The translations under genes and the position numbers were made by a program. This document shows, in pieces, positions 36,212-45,167 of a stretch of 64,000 bases of DNA (its first letter is position 1; each line of letters starts with the position of its first letter). Source of the DNA: Alloacidobacterium dinghuense (GTDB lineage Bacteria > Acidobacteriota > Terriglobia > Terriglobales > Acidobacteriaceae); assembly GCF_014274465.1 (NCBI RefSeq), contig NZ_CP060394.1, positions 5,456,001-5,520,000 of the forward strand, in the 5' to 3' direction. A model generated the notes under the pieces. That model was not told the DNA's origin and searched no databases. It worked only from the letters and a program-made list of their open reading frames with translations.

Positions 36212-36457
36212 TTGAAGAAGATGTATCCCGTTAATGGGCAGCAGGTTCCCGGTGAGGAGATTGAATTCCAAACCGAGGGCGGCGAAACATTCAATACCTA
36301 CATTCTTCACGATGGCACCAAAATCAAGTTTAAGGCGGTAGTACTTAAGTTCATTCGCCTTGATATGTTCGACCAGAATGGCGACCCTATATATCTAGTG
36401 CAGGCCACCAACGCCTTATCTGCTGACGTTCCCGAAGGTTTGAAAAGGAAGCAATAA
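36212..36457 (+). CDS. HEPN-cassette protein 1, 81 aa, unknown
   Basis: A small beta-rich soluble protein with EGGETFNTYILHDGTKIKFK and VLKFIRLDMFDQNGDPIYLV, a two-sheet pattern, and the end LSADVPEGLKRKQ. No family is recognised. Start is TTG at 36212 or ATG at 36221; AAGG lies upstream of both. It is the first of four closely packed genes: the next begins one base after its stop. AT content is higher than in neighbouring genes. Together with the HEPN partner it may be an antitoxin-like or accessory component; this is inference. Confidence 0.6.
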   Translation: MKKMYPVNGQQVPGEEIEFQTEGGETFNTYILHDGTKIKFKAVVLKFIRLDMFDQNGDPIYLVQATNALSADVPEGLKRKQ

Positions 36458-36862
36458 ATGCCCGAAACATACGAGTTCGCTCCACAGGCCCCCCAAAGCA
36501 TTACCACTCAGTCGGGGCGCGATCCGGAAGTGTTCTTGTCCAACTCCTCCAACAAAGCGGAGACCGTTATGGAAACTACCCCGGCGCTGCTCGATGTACG
36601 GTATAGCGTGGCATTCAGGATCGGCAACAGTATCCCAGAAGTCCAAGCACTGTTCACTCACTTGGAGGGGAAGAGCTTGCGCGTCTGGACAGTTGTTGCC
36701 GATCGCGACGAATCCGTTTACCGAAAGATTTACGCCCAAGAAAAGGAGTTGATCCATGTTTTCGATGGCATGGAGTTTGAGTTCAATATCATTCCTAGTC
36801 TTGGGAGAAATGCAAAGGAGATTATTTCCGATCCGGGAAGCAAACTAGTATTTGCACGATAG
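36458..36862 (+). CDS. HEPN-cassette protein 2, 134 aa
   Basis: No recognised family. After a polar N-terminus (1-40), the core RYSVAFRIGNSIPEVQALF, KSLRVWTVVADRDESVYRK, IYAQEKELI and FEFNIIPSLGRN has the beta-alpha-beta rhythm of a small nucleotidyltransferase-like (MNT) fold. The catalytic GSxxxG...DxD signature of active MNTs is absent, so if it is an MNT it is a degenerate one. A shorter start at Met38 is possible. It starts one base after gene 1 and precedes the HEPN gene by 12 bases. Confidence 0.55.
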   Translation: MPETYEFAPQAPQSITTQSGRDPEVFLSNSSNKAETVMETTPALLDVRYSVAFRIGNSIPEVQALFTHLEGKSLRVWTVVADRDESVYRKIYAQEKELIHVFDGMEFEFNIIPSLGRNAKEIISDPGSKLVFAR

Positions 36863-36874
36863 GACGCGATCTCT

Positions 36875-37231
36875 TTGCTCTTCACAAAGGACGAACACGA
36901 ACAGAAGGCAATTGAGAATGAGAAATTCGCACAAACTCTTCCGTCATCTGTTTCCGGTGTTGAATGGGCAATAACGGCTACGTTCTACGCTGCCGTGCAT
37001 TACGTACAAGCTTATTTTGCAAAGTCAGGCCGTAGTTTTTCTTCGCACGGTGCGAGGGCCGCGGCGATCCTCAAAGATGGCGCAATCTCATCTATCTACA
37101 ATGACTATCAAGACCTCTACAATATCAGTAGAGATGCGCGTTATGAAGTAATGAATCTTCAACCTGGACATCTGACATTTGCGCAAAATAAGCTTCAAGA
37201 CGTAAAGAAAATAATCTGTAAATTGTTATGA
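36875..37231 (+). CDS. HEPN-domain protein
   Basis: A 118-residue all-helical HEPN-type protein. The core helix EWAITATFYAAVHYVQAYF (30-48) is typical of the UPF0332/HEPN group, followed by SGRSFSSHGARAAAI. R53-x4-H58 resembles the Rx4-6H pair of HEPN ribonucleases, but sits earlier than the canonical catalytic position, so RNase activity is uncertain. TTG at 36875 is used, with AGGA upstream. The stop overlaps ATG of a fourth small gene (ATGA). HEPN proteins of toxin and defence systems are usually next to a nucleotidyltransferase; here the neighbour lacks catalytic residues. Confidence 0.65.
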   Translation: MLFTKDEHEQKAIENEKFAQTLPSSVSGVEWAITATFYAAVHYVQAYFAKSGRSFSSHGARAAAILKDGAISSIYNDYQDLYNISRDARYEVMNLQPGHLTFAQNKLQDVKKIICKLL

Positions 37232-37386
37232 AAACGCCTCCTGGCACGCAAGATTTTGCGAAGTTTACTCGAGCCATGCGAGACCTTCTGAAGGTGTCAA
37301 AGATTGAGATCGATGCGCGTATTGAGGCGCAAAAGAAGGGGAAACGCACATCTAGGGGCGTTTCGAACGGATGCGATGCAAGATGA
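37228..37386 (+). CDS. HEPN-cassette protein 4, 52 aa
   Basis: ATG at 37228 overlaps the HEPN stop (ATGA). The 52-residue product (MKTPPGTQDFAKFTRAMRDL, then LKVSKIEIDARIEAQKKGKR) contains one amphipathic helix and a basic tail. Small proteins of the form GTxDFxxFxxAMRxLLxVSK occur in many bacterial genomes as unnamed hypotheticals. Coupling to the HEPN gene argues that it is translated. No function is known; a chaperone-like or antitoxin role is speculation. Confidence 0.55.
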   Translation: MKTPPGTQDFAKFTRAMRDLLKVSKIEIDARIEAQKKGKRTSRGVSNGCDAR

Positions 37387-37528
37387 ACCCTGTCGACTTC
37401 TGAGTGAGTTTTAGATCGCGCTGAAGTTCATAGCTGCGGATGCCGTTTTGTAATTCACTACGAGCCAGATGGCTCGCTAAGCTATTGAAAACACTAGAAA
37501 CGACTTAAGCTCAATGAAATCATCGGGA

Positions 37529-37551
37529 TAGCGGGGGATGATCCCCCGCTA
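37529..37551. repeat. Near-perfect GC-rich hairpin
   Basis: TAGCGGGGGAT (37529-37539) and ATCCCCCGCTA (37541-37551) are exact reverse complements around one base. It sits between the cassette and the convergent prolyl oligopeptidase gene. No T-run follows on either strand, so it may stop or protect transcripts rather than be a simple terminator. Confidence 0.5.
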
Positions 37552-37605
37552 AGTGCTTGAAAACAAAGAGAGCGGAAAGGAGTAGAGGGGGAGGGGGATC
37601 CCGGT

Positions 37606-39759
37606 CTATGGAGCAGCCGTTTCGTTCCAGAGAAACGCCAGCTCATCTGCCTCATCATCCACCAGCTGCGTCAGCGAAACACCCGAGCTGTGCCCTGCCT
37701 TCAGGCTGTAGTGCAGCAGAATCGGACGGTCATCTCCGTTCGCTGCCTGCACCCGCGCCGTCATCTTGCGGGCATGCAGCGGATCCACCCTCGTATCGCT
37801 GTCGCCGGTAAAGAACATGATCGCCGGATACTTCGTTCCCGGCTTTACGTTCTGGTAAGGAGAGTATTTGAGCAGGTAAGGGAAGTCCTTGTCGTTGTCC
37901 GCGCTGCCATATTCCGTCGTCCAGAAGCGCCCGATCAGGAAGTTCTGGTAACGCAGCATATCGAGTAGCGGATAGCCGCACCAGATCGCGCCGAACAGGT
38001 CCGGCCGCTGCGTCATCGCGGCGCCCATGAGCAAGCCGCCGTTCGACCGGCCGCTAATGGCCAGACGCTCCGTCGTTGTGTAGTGGTTCTGGATCAGGTA
38101 TTCGGCAGCCGCAAACCAGTCATCGAAGACGTTCTGCTTCTTTTCGAACATCGCCGCCTGGTGCCACGGCTCGCCATACTCATTGCCGCCGCGCAGGTTC
38201 GGCACAGCAAAATATCCCCCCTGCTCCAGCCACCAGGCATGCGCCGGATTCCAGTTAGGCAATTCCGCCACCTGGAAGCCGCCGTAACCGGTCATCAACA
38301 GGCGCGCGCTTCCGTCCTGTTTCAGGCCCTTCTTGCCGGCAATGAACATCGGAACGCGCGTGCCGTCCCTGGAGGTGTAGAAAACCTGCTTGATTTCGTA
38401 CTGCGAAGCATCAAACGGAACCTTCGCCTGGAAGAAGACATCGGCCTTGCCACTCTTCGTGTCGTAACGATAGATAGTCGGAGGAAGAATGAAGGACTGG
38501 AAGACATAAAACCCGCTCGTCTGCTCAGGCCGACCGATCACGTCAGAGCCAGTCCCGATGCCCGGGTACGCGACCTGCCCGATCGATTTGCCGTCAAGCG
38601 AATAGATCGAGGTCTCCGTCTTCACATCATGCAGCCGCCGGACAAAGAGCTTTCCGCCGACGATGTTGAATCCATCGATTACGTCCTTGCCTTCCGGGAT
38701 GATGGTCTTCCACGAGTCCGACGACTCTCCAGGCTTCGCCTCGACGACCCGCTTGTTCGCAGCCTTGTAATCGGTCGAAAGAAAGAAGCGGTCGCCAATG
38801 TTGACTGCGGAAGTGCGCGCCTCAAGGCCATAGACCAGCGGAACGATCTCGCTGTCCGGCTTGCGCAGATCCTTCACCAGAAGGTCTTCCCGCGTAGCCG
38901 GAACGCCGTGGCCGATGCGAATGATGAGGTAGTGTCCGTTGTCCGTGACGCCAACGCCGATCAGCTGCAGTTCGCCCAGCGTCTCGCCGCGATACTCCTT
39001 GCCGAAGATCATGGCGTCATCCGCAACAGGCGTGCCGAATTTGTGATAATGAACCGTCGTGCCCGCATGCGAGAAACGAGCGTAGTACAGACCCTTCTTG
39101 TCGGGACTGAGGCTGATGCCAAAGTAGCGCTCACTCGGCAGCACGTCCGCCAGTTCCTGCCTGGTGTCAACGTTCAGGACATGGACCGACTCCTCATCCG
39201 CTCCGCCCTGGCGTATGCCGTAGACCAGGAGCTTGCCGTCACTCGAGATGTCGTTGATGGTGACAGAGGTGTTCTGGTCCGCGCTGAGCTTGGTCGCGTC
39301 GATGAGGCGCACATCCGAGCCACTCCAGCCATCGCGCACGTAAACCGAATACTGGTTTTCATCCGCGAGCCGCTTTTCGAAGAAGATTTTGCCGCCGTAT
39401 TCCCGCGGAACTGAGTAAGCATCGACGCGCTGCAGTTTGGTCAGCTCCTCAACAATCTGCGGACGAGTCTTTACCTGCGACAGATAGTCTTCGGTGTACT
39501 TCATCTGCGCCTCGATCCACGCCCGCGTCTGCGGACTCTTCGAGTCCTCCAGCCAGCGATACGGATCGGTAATCTCGACGCCATGCAGAGTGTCGGTCAC
39601 CGTCTCGGTCGCAGTCGGAGGCGGTGCAGGCAGGGAAATACCGTTGCGGCCTTCAATCGTCGTTTCGCTCATAGCTCGCCCTGCGCAGACAATGGTCAAC
39701 AGGCAGAATATCGAAGTTCTCAGAATCCGCGACGCATGTATTCTCACTCGAATCGGCAT
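37606..39759 (-). CDS. Exported prolyl oligopeptidase, S9A
   Basis: A 717-residue serine peptidase cutting after proline in short peptides. The N-terminal signal-like helix (SRILRTSIFCLLTIVCAGRA) suggests periplasmic location. A seven-bladed propeller (about 80-430) precedes the hydrolase domain with GRSNGGLLMG (nucleophile Ser), GDSDTRVDPLHA (Asp) and KAGHSSG (His). LRGGNEYGEPWH is also typical. ATG at 39759 is chosen with AGGA eight bases upstream; other in-frame ATGs upstream lack it. It heads away from the TIM-barrel gene with 63 bases between. Confidence 0.94.
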   Translation of the reverse strand: MPIRVRIHASRILRTSIFCLLTIVCAGRAMSETTIEGRNGISLPAPPPTATETVTDTLHGVEITDPYRWLEDSKSPQTRAWIEAQMKYTEDYLSQVKTRPQIVEELTKLQRVDAYSVPREYGGKIFFEKRLADENQYSVYVRDGWSGSDVRLIDATKLSADQNTSVTINDISSDGKLLVYGIRQGGADEESVHVLNVDTRQELADVLPSERYFGISLSPDKKGLYYARFSHAGTTVHYHKFGTPVADDAMIFGKEYRGETLGELQLIGVGVTDNGHYLIIRIGHGVPATREDLLVKDLRKPDSEIVPLVYGLEARTSAVNIGDRFFLSTDYKAANKRVVEAKPGESSDSWKTIIPEGKDVIDGFNIVGGKLFVRRLHDVKTETSIYSLDGKSIGQVAYPGIGTGSDVIGRPEQTSGFYVFQSFILPPTIYRYDTKSGKADVFFQAKVPFDASQYEIKQVFYTSRDGTRVPMFIAGKKGLKQDGSARLLMTGYGGFQVAELPNWNPAHAWWLEQGGYFAVPNLRGGNEYGEPWHQAAMFEKKQNVFDDWFAAAEYLIQNHYTTTERLAISGRSNGGLLMGAAMTQRPDLFGAIWCGYPLLDMLRYQNFLIGRFWTTEYGSADNDKDFPYLLKYSPYQNVKPGTKYPAIMFFTGDSDTRVDPLHARKMTARVQAANGDDRPILLHYSLKAGHSSGVSLTQLVDDEADELAFLWNETAAP

Positions 39760-39822
39760 TGTGTTCATCCTGGACGAAGCAGGTAGTAATGAAGTTGCTT
39801 CTCGCACAAGCAATCGCCGCCA

Positions 39823-40695
39823 CTAAACGTCGCAAAGGTCGACCGCTTCTCGAAGTGAAGTGAGCGGATCGCGTGTTGGAACGAACTCGTGCGCTACATA
39901 ACCGCTGAAGTTCAGAGCCGCAATGCCGCGCATCACGCCGTCCCACTGGACTTCCTGCGTGTTGTCAAGCTCGTGGCGGCCAGGAACGCCTCCTGTGTGG
40001 AAGTGGCCGAGCCACTGGATGTTCTCGCGGATCGTCGCGATGAGATCACCTTCCATGATCTGCATGTGGTAGATGTCGTAGAGCAGCTTCACGCGGGGCG
40101 AATTTACCTCACTCACAACGCGCACGCCCCACGCGGTGTGGTCGCACATGTAGTCGTGGTGGTCATGCTTGCTGTTGAGCAACTCCATGCAGATGTTGAC
40201 GCCGTTGTCTTCGGCGATCTTCTTCAGGCGGTTGAGGCCGATGACGCAGTTGCGAGCTCCTTCGTCGTCAGCCATACCCTTCCGGTTGCCGGAGAAGGTG
40301 ATGACGTTGGGCACGCCGGCCTTCGCGGCAAGAGGAATGTTCTTGCGGAAGGCCGCTTCGATGGCATCGTGATTCTCAGTGCGATTCAGCGCGTCCGGAA
40401 TGGTTCCACCGCCCGCGTAGCCCATGGTGCAGATAAGCCCGTAACGGCGCGGGACCTCCCACTCATCGACTTCGAGCAGGTCGACACCTTTGAGGCCCAT
40501 CTGCGCTGAGGCCTGGGCGAGTTGGTCCAGCGGGATGTTCTTGTAACACCAACGCGAGACGGACTGGCGAATGCGGCCTTTGCGCGGCATCGGTGCTTTG
40601 GTTTCGGGCACGCTTCCTGTCTCCTGACTGTGTGCGGTTCCCGCCACGACAGCGGCTGCGAGGCTGGACTTTAAGAAGGTTCGGCGATTGGTCAT
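39823..40695 (-). CDS. Tat-exported TIM-barrel protein, hydroxypyruvate-isomerase-like
   Basis: A 290-residue xylose-isomerase-like TIM barrel. NRRTFLKSSLAAAVVAG at the N-terminus is a twin-arginine signal. Metal-site candidates are ICMELLNSKHDH (Glu), KLLYDIYHMQ (Asp, His), GHFHTGG and YVAHEF. This set is seen in hydroxypyruvate isomerase and sugar-isomerase relatives (AP_endonuc_2 superfamily). Substrate cannot be fixed; acidobacterial relatives are often annotated as sugar-phosphate isomerase/epimerase-like. It precedes the prolyl oligopeptidase gene, same direction. Confidence 0.85.
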   Translation of the reverse strand: MTNRRTFLKSSLAAAVVAGTAHSQETGSVPETKAPMPRKGRIRQSVSRWCYKNIPLDQLAQASAQMGLKGVDLLEVDEWEVPRRYGLICTMGYAGGGTIPDALNRTENHDAIEAAFRKNIPLAAKAGVPNVITFSGNRKGMADDEGARNCVIGLNRLKKIAEDNGVNICMELLNSKHDHHDYMCDHTAWGVRVVSEVNSPRVKLLYDIYHMQIMEGDLIATIRENIQWLGHFHTGGVPGRHELDNTQEVQWDGVMRGIAALNFSGYVAHEFVPTRDPLTSLREAVDLCDV

Positions 40696-40750
40696 AATGT
40701 TTGGGTGATCGTTTTGGTCTGGTTGTGAGGCCGAGGAAGATTATATGCAC

Positions 40751-41191
40751 TCACTTCGTCTTCCCGGAAAGGTCTTGCATGATCTTCTCGAGCCGGCGTT
40801 CGCGCGTTTCGGGTTTCTTGGCTTCCGTCAGTGCCAGCGCGTGTTCTTTCTTGGTCGTGTAACTTAGCTTCTCCCATCGAGCTTTTGCCGTGACGTTCTT
40901 CTTGAGTGCCGCCAGCAGATCGGGCGGTGGCTCGACTTCGCGGACATCAGTATCGGCGGCAACGGTTACAGAGACGATTTGGTTGGGCGTTATCCCCGCT
41001 GCATGTTGGTTCGACATGCGGACCGGAATGAAATACTTGCCGCCATAGACACAAGGCGTGGATCGGTAGGTGTAGCCGTTGATGGTGACGCGAACCGGCG
41101 GCCGCGCCTTGCCGAAGTGCTCCTTCACATCAAACGGGAGCTCGACAAAGCCCTTTTCGTATTTCGTCTTAAAGCTCTTGTCAGCGGCCAA
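40751..41191 (-). CDS. DUF1905 / YdeI-type protein
   Basis: A 146-residue cytoplasmic two-part protein. Residues about 8-75 form the DUF1905 barrel (FVELPFDVKEHFGKARPPVRV, TINGYTYRSTPC), followed by the YdeI/OmpD-associated helical tail (ALKKNVTAKARWEKLSYTTKKEHALAL, with ETRERRLEKIM at the end). YdeI-type proteins confer resistance to some bacteriocins or are simply conserved; mechanism is not known. Length matches fused DUF1905-YdeI proteins. It lies between the TIM-barrel and VOC genes, same direction. Confidence 0.85.
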   Translation of the reverse strand: MAADKSFKTKYEKGFVELPFDVKEHFGKARPPVRVTINGYTYRSTPCVYGGKYFIPVRMSNQHAAGITPNQIVSVTVAADTDVREVEPPPDLLAALKKNVTAKARWEKLSYTTKKEHALALTEAKKPETRERRLEKIMQDLSGKTK

Positions 41192-41209
41192 CGCGTCTCC
41201 TCATCGCGA

Positions 41210-42130
41210 TCACTCCGACGGCGATGGGTTGGGAGCGGTAAAGTCGGAGCAGCAGGGTTTCTGCACGTTTGAGAATTCCATAAACTCAAGACGCGTGCCG
41301 TCGGGATCGAAGAGATTCAGCTGCCACTTGCCGTCTCGGCCGATCTGCGCGTGATCGTTCGGGCTGGAGAGGCGGTTCGCGGCCTTCAGTGTGTCGAAGG
41401 TCTTGGGAACGCTCATTACTCCGATCGACAGATGATTGAGGACGCCGAGCTGTTTCTGTGAAACATCCTGAATGCCGCCGCCAGAGGGACCGCTGGTGAG
41501 CATGTATTCGAGCCAGTCGTGGCTTTCGGGCGTCTGCTGCGACACCCAGTCGATCTTGTCAGGCTTCATGCCGCCGTACCAGTACGGCTTGAAGTCAAGG
41601 ATGGCGCGGTAGAACGTGTCCTCCTTTTCGCGGCTGCGAACAAGCATGCCGACGTGGATGATGTGATGTCCGACGAGGTTCGGCGCGCTGACCGCCTGCG
41701 AATGCGCGGGTGGCTGGACAAATTGGACCGTGTTGCCTTCGGGGTCTTTTACGTCGAACCAGCGGCTACCGTCGCTGGCATTCTGGACAGCCGGGACCTC
41801 TACGCCTTTCGCTTGCAGATAGAGGCGCAGGTTCTCGGCGTTGGCGGTTTTATACGCGAGGTGATCGAGGCGGTTGGGCGACGACTTATCTGCCAGCGGC
41901 AGGACTTCAACAAATTGCGTGCTGTTGACGTAGTAACGCGCGCCTTTTGGGTTTTCTGGATCGGGACGCTTTTCGCACCCGATGAGGTCGACGTAGTAAT
42001 GCTGCTCCGCAGCGGGGTCGGCTGCATACACGGCAATATGTGAGATACCTGTGATGGGCGGTCGTGTTGGAGTGGTTTGTGCTAAAGCGATTGAGCAGGT
42101 AAGAGCGAGCAATCCGAGGCCATATTTCAT
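41210..42130 (-). CDS. Exported VOC-family (glyoxalase/dioxygenase-like) protein
   Basis: A 306-residue protein with a signal peptide (MKYGLGLLALTCSIALAQ) and two beta-alpha-beta-beta-beta modules of the vicinal-oxygen-chelate superfamily. Motifs are ISHIAVYAADP, DHLAYKT and EGNTVQF in the first half and HHIIHVGMLV, LNHLSIGV and DGTRLEFMEF in the second. The paired H/H/E metal site is consistent with a metalloenzyme. Export is unusual for VOC enzymes and suggests an extracellular substrate. Divergent from pgsA-like gene. Confidence 0.85.
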   Translation of the reverse strand: MKYGLGLLALTCSIALAQTTPTRPPITGISHIAVYAADPAAEQHYYVDLIGCEKRPDPENPKGARYYVNSTQFVEVLPLADKSSPNRLDHLAYKTANAENLRLYLQAKGVEVPAVQNASDGSRWFDVKDPEGNTVQFVQPPAHSQAVSAPNLVGHHIIHVGMLVRSREKEDTFYRAILDFKPYWYGGMKPDKIDWVSQQTPESHDWLEYMLTSGPSGGGIQDVSQKQLGVLNHLSIGVMSVPKTFDTLKAANRLSSPNDHAQIGRDGKWQLNLFDPDGTRLEFMEFSNVQKPCCSDFTAPNPSPSE

Positions 42131-42311
42131 CGCCTACCAAGATACTCCGGATCGCCGAGTATTGACGAGGGTACGTGGTGAGGGCACAGGTCTCAGTGCA
42201 TTGATCACAGCCGATCTCGCCACTGCATCTGGCCTTCGGGTTCACTGTCCTGTAACATCGAGTTTTCTGTATCGCCAAGGTTTTACTTTTTCTTACCGCT
42301 CATTTGCACCC

Positions 42312-42878
42312 ATGAACGCCTTTCGAGCCACGCCGAACCAGCTGACGTTTCTGCGGTTGTGCATCATTCCCTTTCTCGTCCTGGCGGTATTGGACGGGCA
42401 CAACAGGACAGCCTTCGCGCTCTTTGTCGTCGCCGGCGTCACCGATGGACTCGACGGGTTGCTGGCGCGCATGCTCCAGCAGCGGACCCGCCTGGGGCAG
42501 TATCTGGACCCGGTAGCCGACAAGCTGTTGCTCAGCACCCTGTTTCTTGTGCTTCATCACGAGGGGTACATCTCCAGGCGAGTGACCGTGCTGGTCTTCG
42601 GACGCGACCTGGGCATCCTTGTAGTAGCAGCCATCCTGTACGCAGCAATGGGAATACGCGATTTCCGGCCAAGCATTTTTGGCAAAGGGAACACGTTGGC
42701 CCAGATCATCGCACTTGTAACAGTGCTGCTTGGCACTTTCTATGCCGCGCCATGGATCATCTTTATCCGACATTGGTCGCTGAATGCCACGATCGTGCTG
42801 ACCGTTACCTCAGGTCTGCAATACGCCTGGCAGGTGGCGAAACGTTTGAGCATGCCGAGCGTGGCGGCGAGCAACTAA
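42312..42878 (+). CDS. pgsA: CDP-alcohol phosphatidyltransferase
   Basis: A 188-residue membrane enzyme making phosphatidylglycerol-type phospholipids. The family signature reads DGLDGLLARMLQQRTRLGQY, then LDPVADK: the D-x2-D-G-x2-A-R...G-x3-D-x3-D pattern. About five helices follow. NQLTFLRLCIIPFLVLAV at the N-terminus is typical of PgsA. ATG at 42312 gives the family start; the open frame continues upstream but overlaps the VOC gene. PgsA is most likely; the related PssA or CLS cannot be excluded from sequence alone. Confidence 0.85.
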   Translation: MNAFRATPNQLTFLRLCIIPFLVLAVLDGHNRTAFALFVVAGVTDGLDGLLARMLQQRTRLGQYLDPVADKLLLSTLFLVLHHEGYISRRVTVLVFGRDLGILVVAAILYAAMGIRDFRPSIFGKGNTLAQIIALVTVLLGTFYAAPWIIFIRHWSLNATIVLTVTSGLQYAWQVAKRLSMPSVAASN

Positions 42879-42930
42879 AACTGAGGCCGTGTTTTAAGTA
42901 GCTAGTGATCGGGGATTCGATAGGCTGTTG

Positions 42931-43086
42931 CTACTCGTCTTCGTCCTCAAGAACCGTCTCTTCTATCGCCATATCCTGGAACTCATTCGAGTCGAAGACT
43001 TCGCCGCAGTCCAGGCACTCGACGTACTCAACGTCCTCCTCGCGGGCAACGACGCGAACTTTGGGGTGTTTGCAGGGCGTGTTCAT
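42931..43086 (-). CDS. Small CxxC zinc-ribbon-like protein, 51 aa
   Basis: MNTPCKHPKVRVVAREEDVE, then YVECLDCGEVFDSNEF and an acidic tail. C5-K-H and C-x2-C pairs suggest one zinc-binding knuckle, and the strongly acidic C-terminus (EETVLEDEDE) suggests interaction with a basic partner. ATG at 43086 is preferred; an upstream in-frame start adds 13 unconserved residues. Function unknown. It is divergent from iscR. Confidence 0.55.
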   Translation of the reverse strand: MNTPCKHPKVRVVAREEDVEYVECLDCGEVFDSNEFQDMAIEETVLEDEDE

Positions 43087-43310
43087 GGGGTGTATCGGCA
43101 AGTGAAATTCAGGTGATATCGGCAAGATTGTATATAGGACGCGTCCGATGTCAAACGGAATCCGGCGAATCCTCTCCAGAAATCTTTACGCAGGAAAATC
43201 GGCTGCCGTTCCGTCCGCCCAGATTTTATCGCAGCACAGACATTGAATTCGGACTCCAGCGGTCGTATACTTTAGTTACACCGTTTAGCTTGCGGGTAAC
43301 CTGGCGATCC

Positions 43311-43787
43311 ATGCTGAGACTCACCAAAAAAGCGGACTATGGCCTCATGGCTCTCAAATATTTGGCGGAGCATCCGGAGGCGACCGCATTGAGCGCCAAA
43401 GACATAGCCGAGGCTTATCACATTCCAGCACAGTTGCTGGCCAAGATTCTGCAACGGTTGGCCAAAGTGGGCATCCTGAAGTCGCATGCCGGAATGAATG
43501 GCGGCTATTCGCTGCTGAAGAACCCCCGACGAATTTCAGCCTTTGAGGTGATTTTTGCGATCGACGGTCCGCTATTTATTACTTCGTGCTTTACCCACGA
43601 GGGAAACTGCGACCTTACCAACAGCTGCACCATCAAAGAACCTTTAGCACGTGTTAACGAGACCATCTCAAGTGTCCTGAAAAACATTCACATTTCAGAC
43701 CTAGTGGAAGAGGGTCGCAGCAAGACAGTCCGGGAGTTGATTACGATTCGCAGCGCCTCCGGCGAAAAGATTATGCAGGTGACGTAA
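43311..43787 (+). CDS. iscR: Rrf2-family Fe-S regulator IscR
   Basis: A 158-residue Rrf2 protein. The winged helix reads MLRLTKKADYGLMALKYLA through LSAKDIAEAYHIPAQLLAKI, and the cluster ligands are the three cysteines in SCFTHEGNCDLTNSCTI, the C-x6-C-x5-C arrangement of IscR that binds [2Fe-2S]. With cluster it represses isc; without, it lets the operon rise. It is the first gene of an eight-gene isc operon and 31 bases before iscS. ATG at 43311 fits the family; the upstream open frame is not conserved-looking. Confidence 0.95.
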   Translation: MLRLTKKADYGLMALKYLAEHPEATALSAKDIAEAYHIPAQLLAKILQRLAKVGILKSHAGMNGGYSLLKNPRRISAFEVIFAIDGPLFITSCFTHEGNCDLTNSCTIKEPLARVNETISSVLKNIHISDLVEEGRSKTVRELITIRSASGEKIMQVT

Positions 43788-43817
43788 ACGGCAGAAGTAC
43801 TGAGGAGAACAAACAAG

Positions 43818-45077
43818 ATGAGCAGCGTAGTAGAGACAGGAAACATCAGCGTGCCGGCGGGCGTGAAGCTGCCGATATATATGGACAATCACGCGACGAC
43901 GCCGCTCGATCCGCGTGTACTGGACGCGATGATGCCGTATATGACAACGGTGTTTGGGAATGCCGCGAGCCGCAACCACTCCTTTGGCTGGGAAGCCGAG
44001 AAGGCCGTTGAAACGGCGCGCGAGCAGATCGCGAAGCTAATTGGTGCGACGGCCAAAGAGATTATTTTCACCTCGGGCGCGACCGAGTCGAACAATCTCG
44101 CTATTAAAGGCATTGGCGAGATGTACCGCGAACGCGGCAATCACATCATTACGCAGGTGACCGAACACAAGGCTGTGCTTGACACCTGTAAACGGATGGA
44201 AAAAGCCGGTTTCCGTGTCACCTATCTGCCGGTAAAGGCCGATGGTCTGATTGATCTCGATGACTTGAAGCGCGCGATCGATGACAAGACGATTCTGGTC
44301 TCGGTCATGTATGCAAATAACGAGATCGGAGTACTCCAACCGGTCGCCGAGATTGGCAAGATCTGCCGCGAAAAGGGCGTAATATTCCACACGGACGCGG
44401 TGCAGGCAATCGGCAAGGTTCCGGTGGATGTGAACTCGATGAACATCGATGCGCTCTCGCTTTCGGGTCACAAGATTTATGGTCCGAAGGGCGTGGGTGC
44501 TCTGTATGTTCGCCGTCGCAATCCGCGCGTGCAGATTTCCGAGCAGATCAACGGTGGAGGCCACGAGCGCGGCATGCGGTCAGGGACGCTGAATGTGCCC
44601 GGAATTGTCGGCCTTGGCAAGGCCTGCGAGATTGCCCGCGAAGAGATGGCCAGCGAAGACAAGCGTCTGCGTGCCTTGCGCGACAAGCTGAAGTCGAAGC
44701 TCGAATCGAGCCTCGACTATATTCACGTGAATGGTTCGATGGAGCATCGCCTGCCGGGCAACTTGAATATGAGTTTTGTATATGTTGAGGGTGAGTCGCT
44801 GCTGATGGGAATCAACGATGTTGCGGTTTCGAGCGGATCGGCCTGCACCTCTGCGACGCTTGAGCCATCTTATGTATTGAAGGCTCTGGGCCTCGGTGAC
44901 GATGTGGCACACAGCTCGATCCGGTTCGGGCTGGGACGCTTTAACACTGAGGCTGAAGTAGATTACGTGGCCGATAAGGTCATTGACATTGTGCAGAAAC
45001 TGCGCGAGCTTTCACCGCTGTACGAGATGGTGAAGGAAGGCATCGACCTGACGAAGATTGAGTGGGCAGCGCATTGA
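43818..45077 (+). CDS. iscS: Cysteine desulfurase IscS
   Basis: PLP enzyme that removes sulfur from cysteine and passes it to IscU. Group I type, 419 residues: [29 protein letters not shown] with PLP lysine K219, HTDAVQA, and the mobile-loop cysteine C343 in SGSACTS. It works in the cytoplasm as a dimer. The N-terminal extension ([20 protein letters not shown]) is about 20 residues longer than usual. ATG at 43818 follows AGGAG. iscU lies 90 bases downstream, past an inserted dispersed repeat. Confidence 0.97.
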   Translation: MSSVVETGNISVPAGVKLPIYMDNHATTPLDPRVLDAMMPYMTTVFGNAASRNHSFGWEAEKAVETAREQIAKLIGATAKEIIFTSGATESNNLAIKGIGEMYRERGNHIITQVTEHKAVLDTCKRMEKAGFRVTYLPVKADGLIDLDDLKRAIDDKTILVSVMYANNEIGVLQPVAEIGKICREKGVIFHTDAVQAIGKVPVDVNSMNIDALSLSGHKIYGPKGVGALYVRRRNPRVQISEQINGGGHERGMRSGTLNVPGIVGLGKACEIAREEMASEDKRLRALRDKLKSKLESSLDYIHVNGSMEHRLPGNLNMSFVYVEGESLLMGINDVAVSSGSACTSATLEPSYVLKALGLGDDVAHSSIRFGLGRFNTEAEVDYVADKVIDIVQKLRELSPLYEMVKEGIDLTKIEWAAH

Positions 45078-45096
45078 TGGTGTCATCGCGAAGGGA

Positions 45097-45128
45097 AAGC
45101 AGATCCTCCGTTGCACTCAGGATGACAG
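45097..45128 (-). repeat. Dispersed intergenic repeat, copy 4, between iscS and iscU
   Basis: Read on the minus strand this is CTGTCATCCTGAGTGCAA, then CGGAGGATCTGCTT, matching the consensus in the orientation opposite to copies 1-3. It is inside the isc operon, so it must be transcribed with it. Confidence 0.6.
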
Positions 45129-45167
45129 TTTTAGTTTTGTTAGCAGGGAATCAGAGGAGATTCTGAC

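Noticed and set aside
41519-42043. 174-codon plus frame
   Set aside because: Antisense shadow of the VOC gene.
42051-42311. Upstream extension of the PgsA-like frame
   Set aside because: Antisense to the VOC gene start and without family similarity; the ATG at 42312 is the family start.
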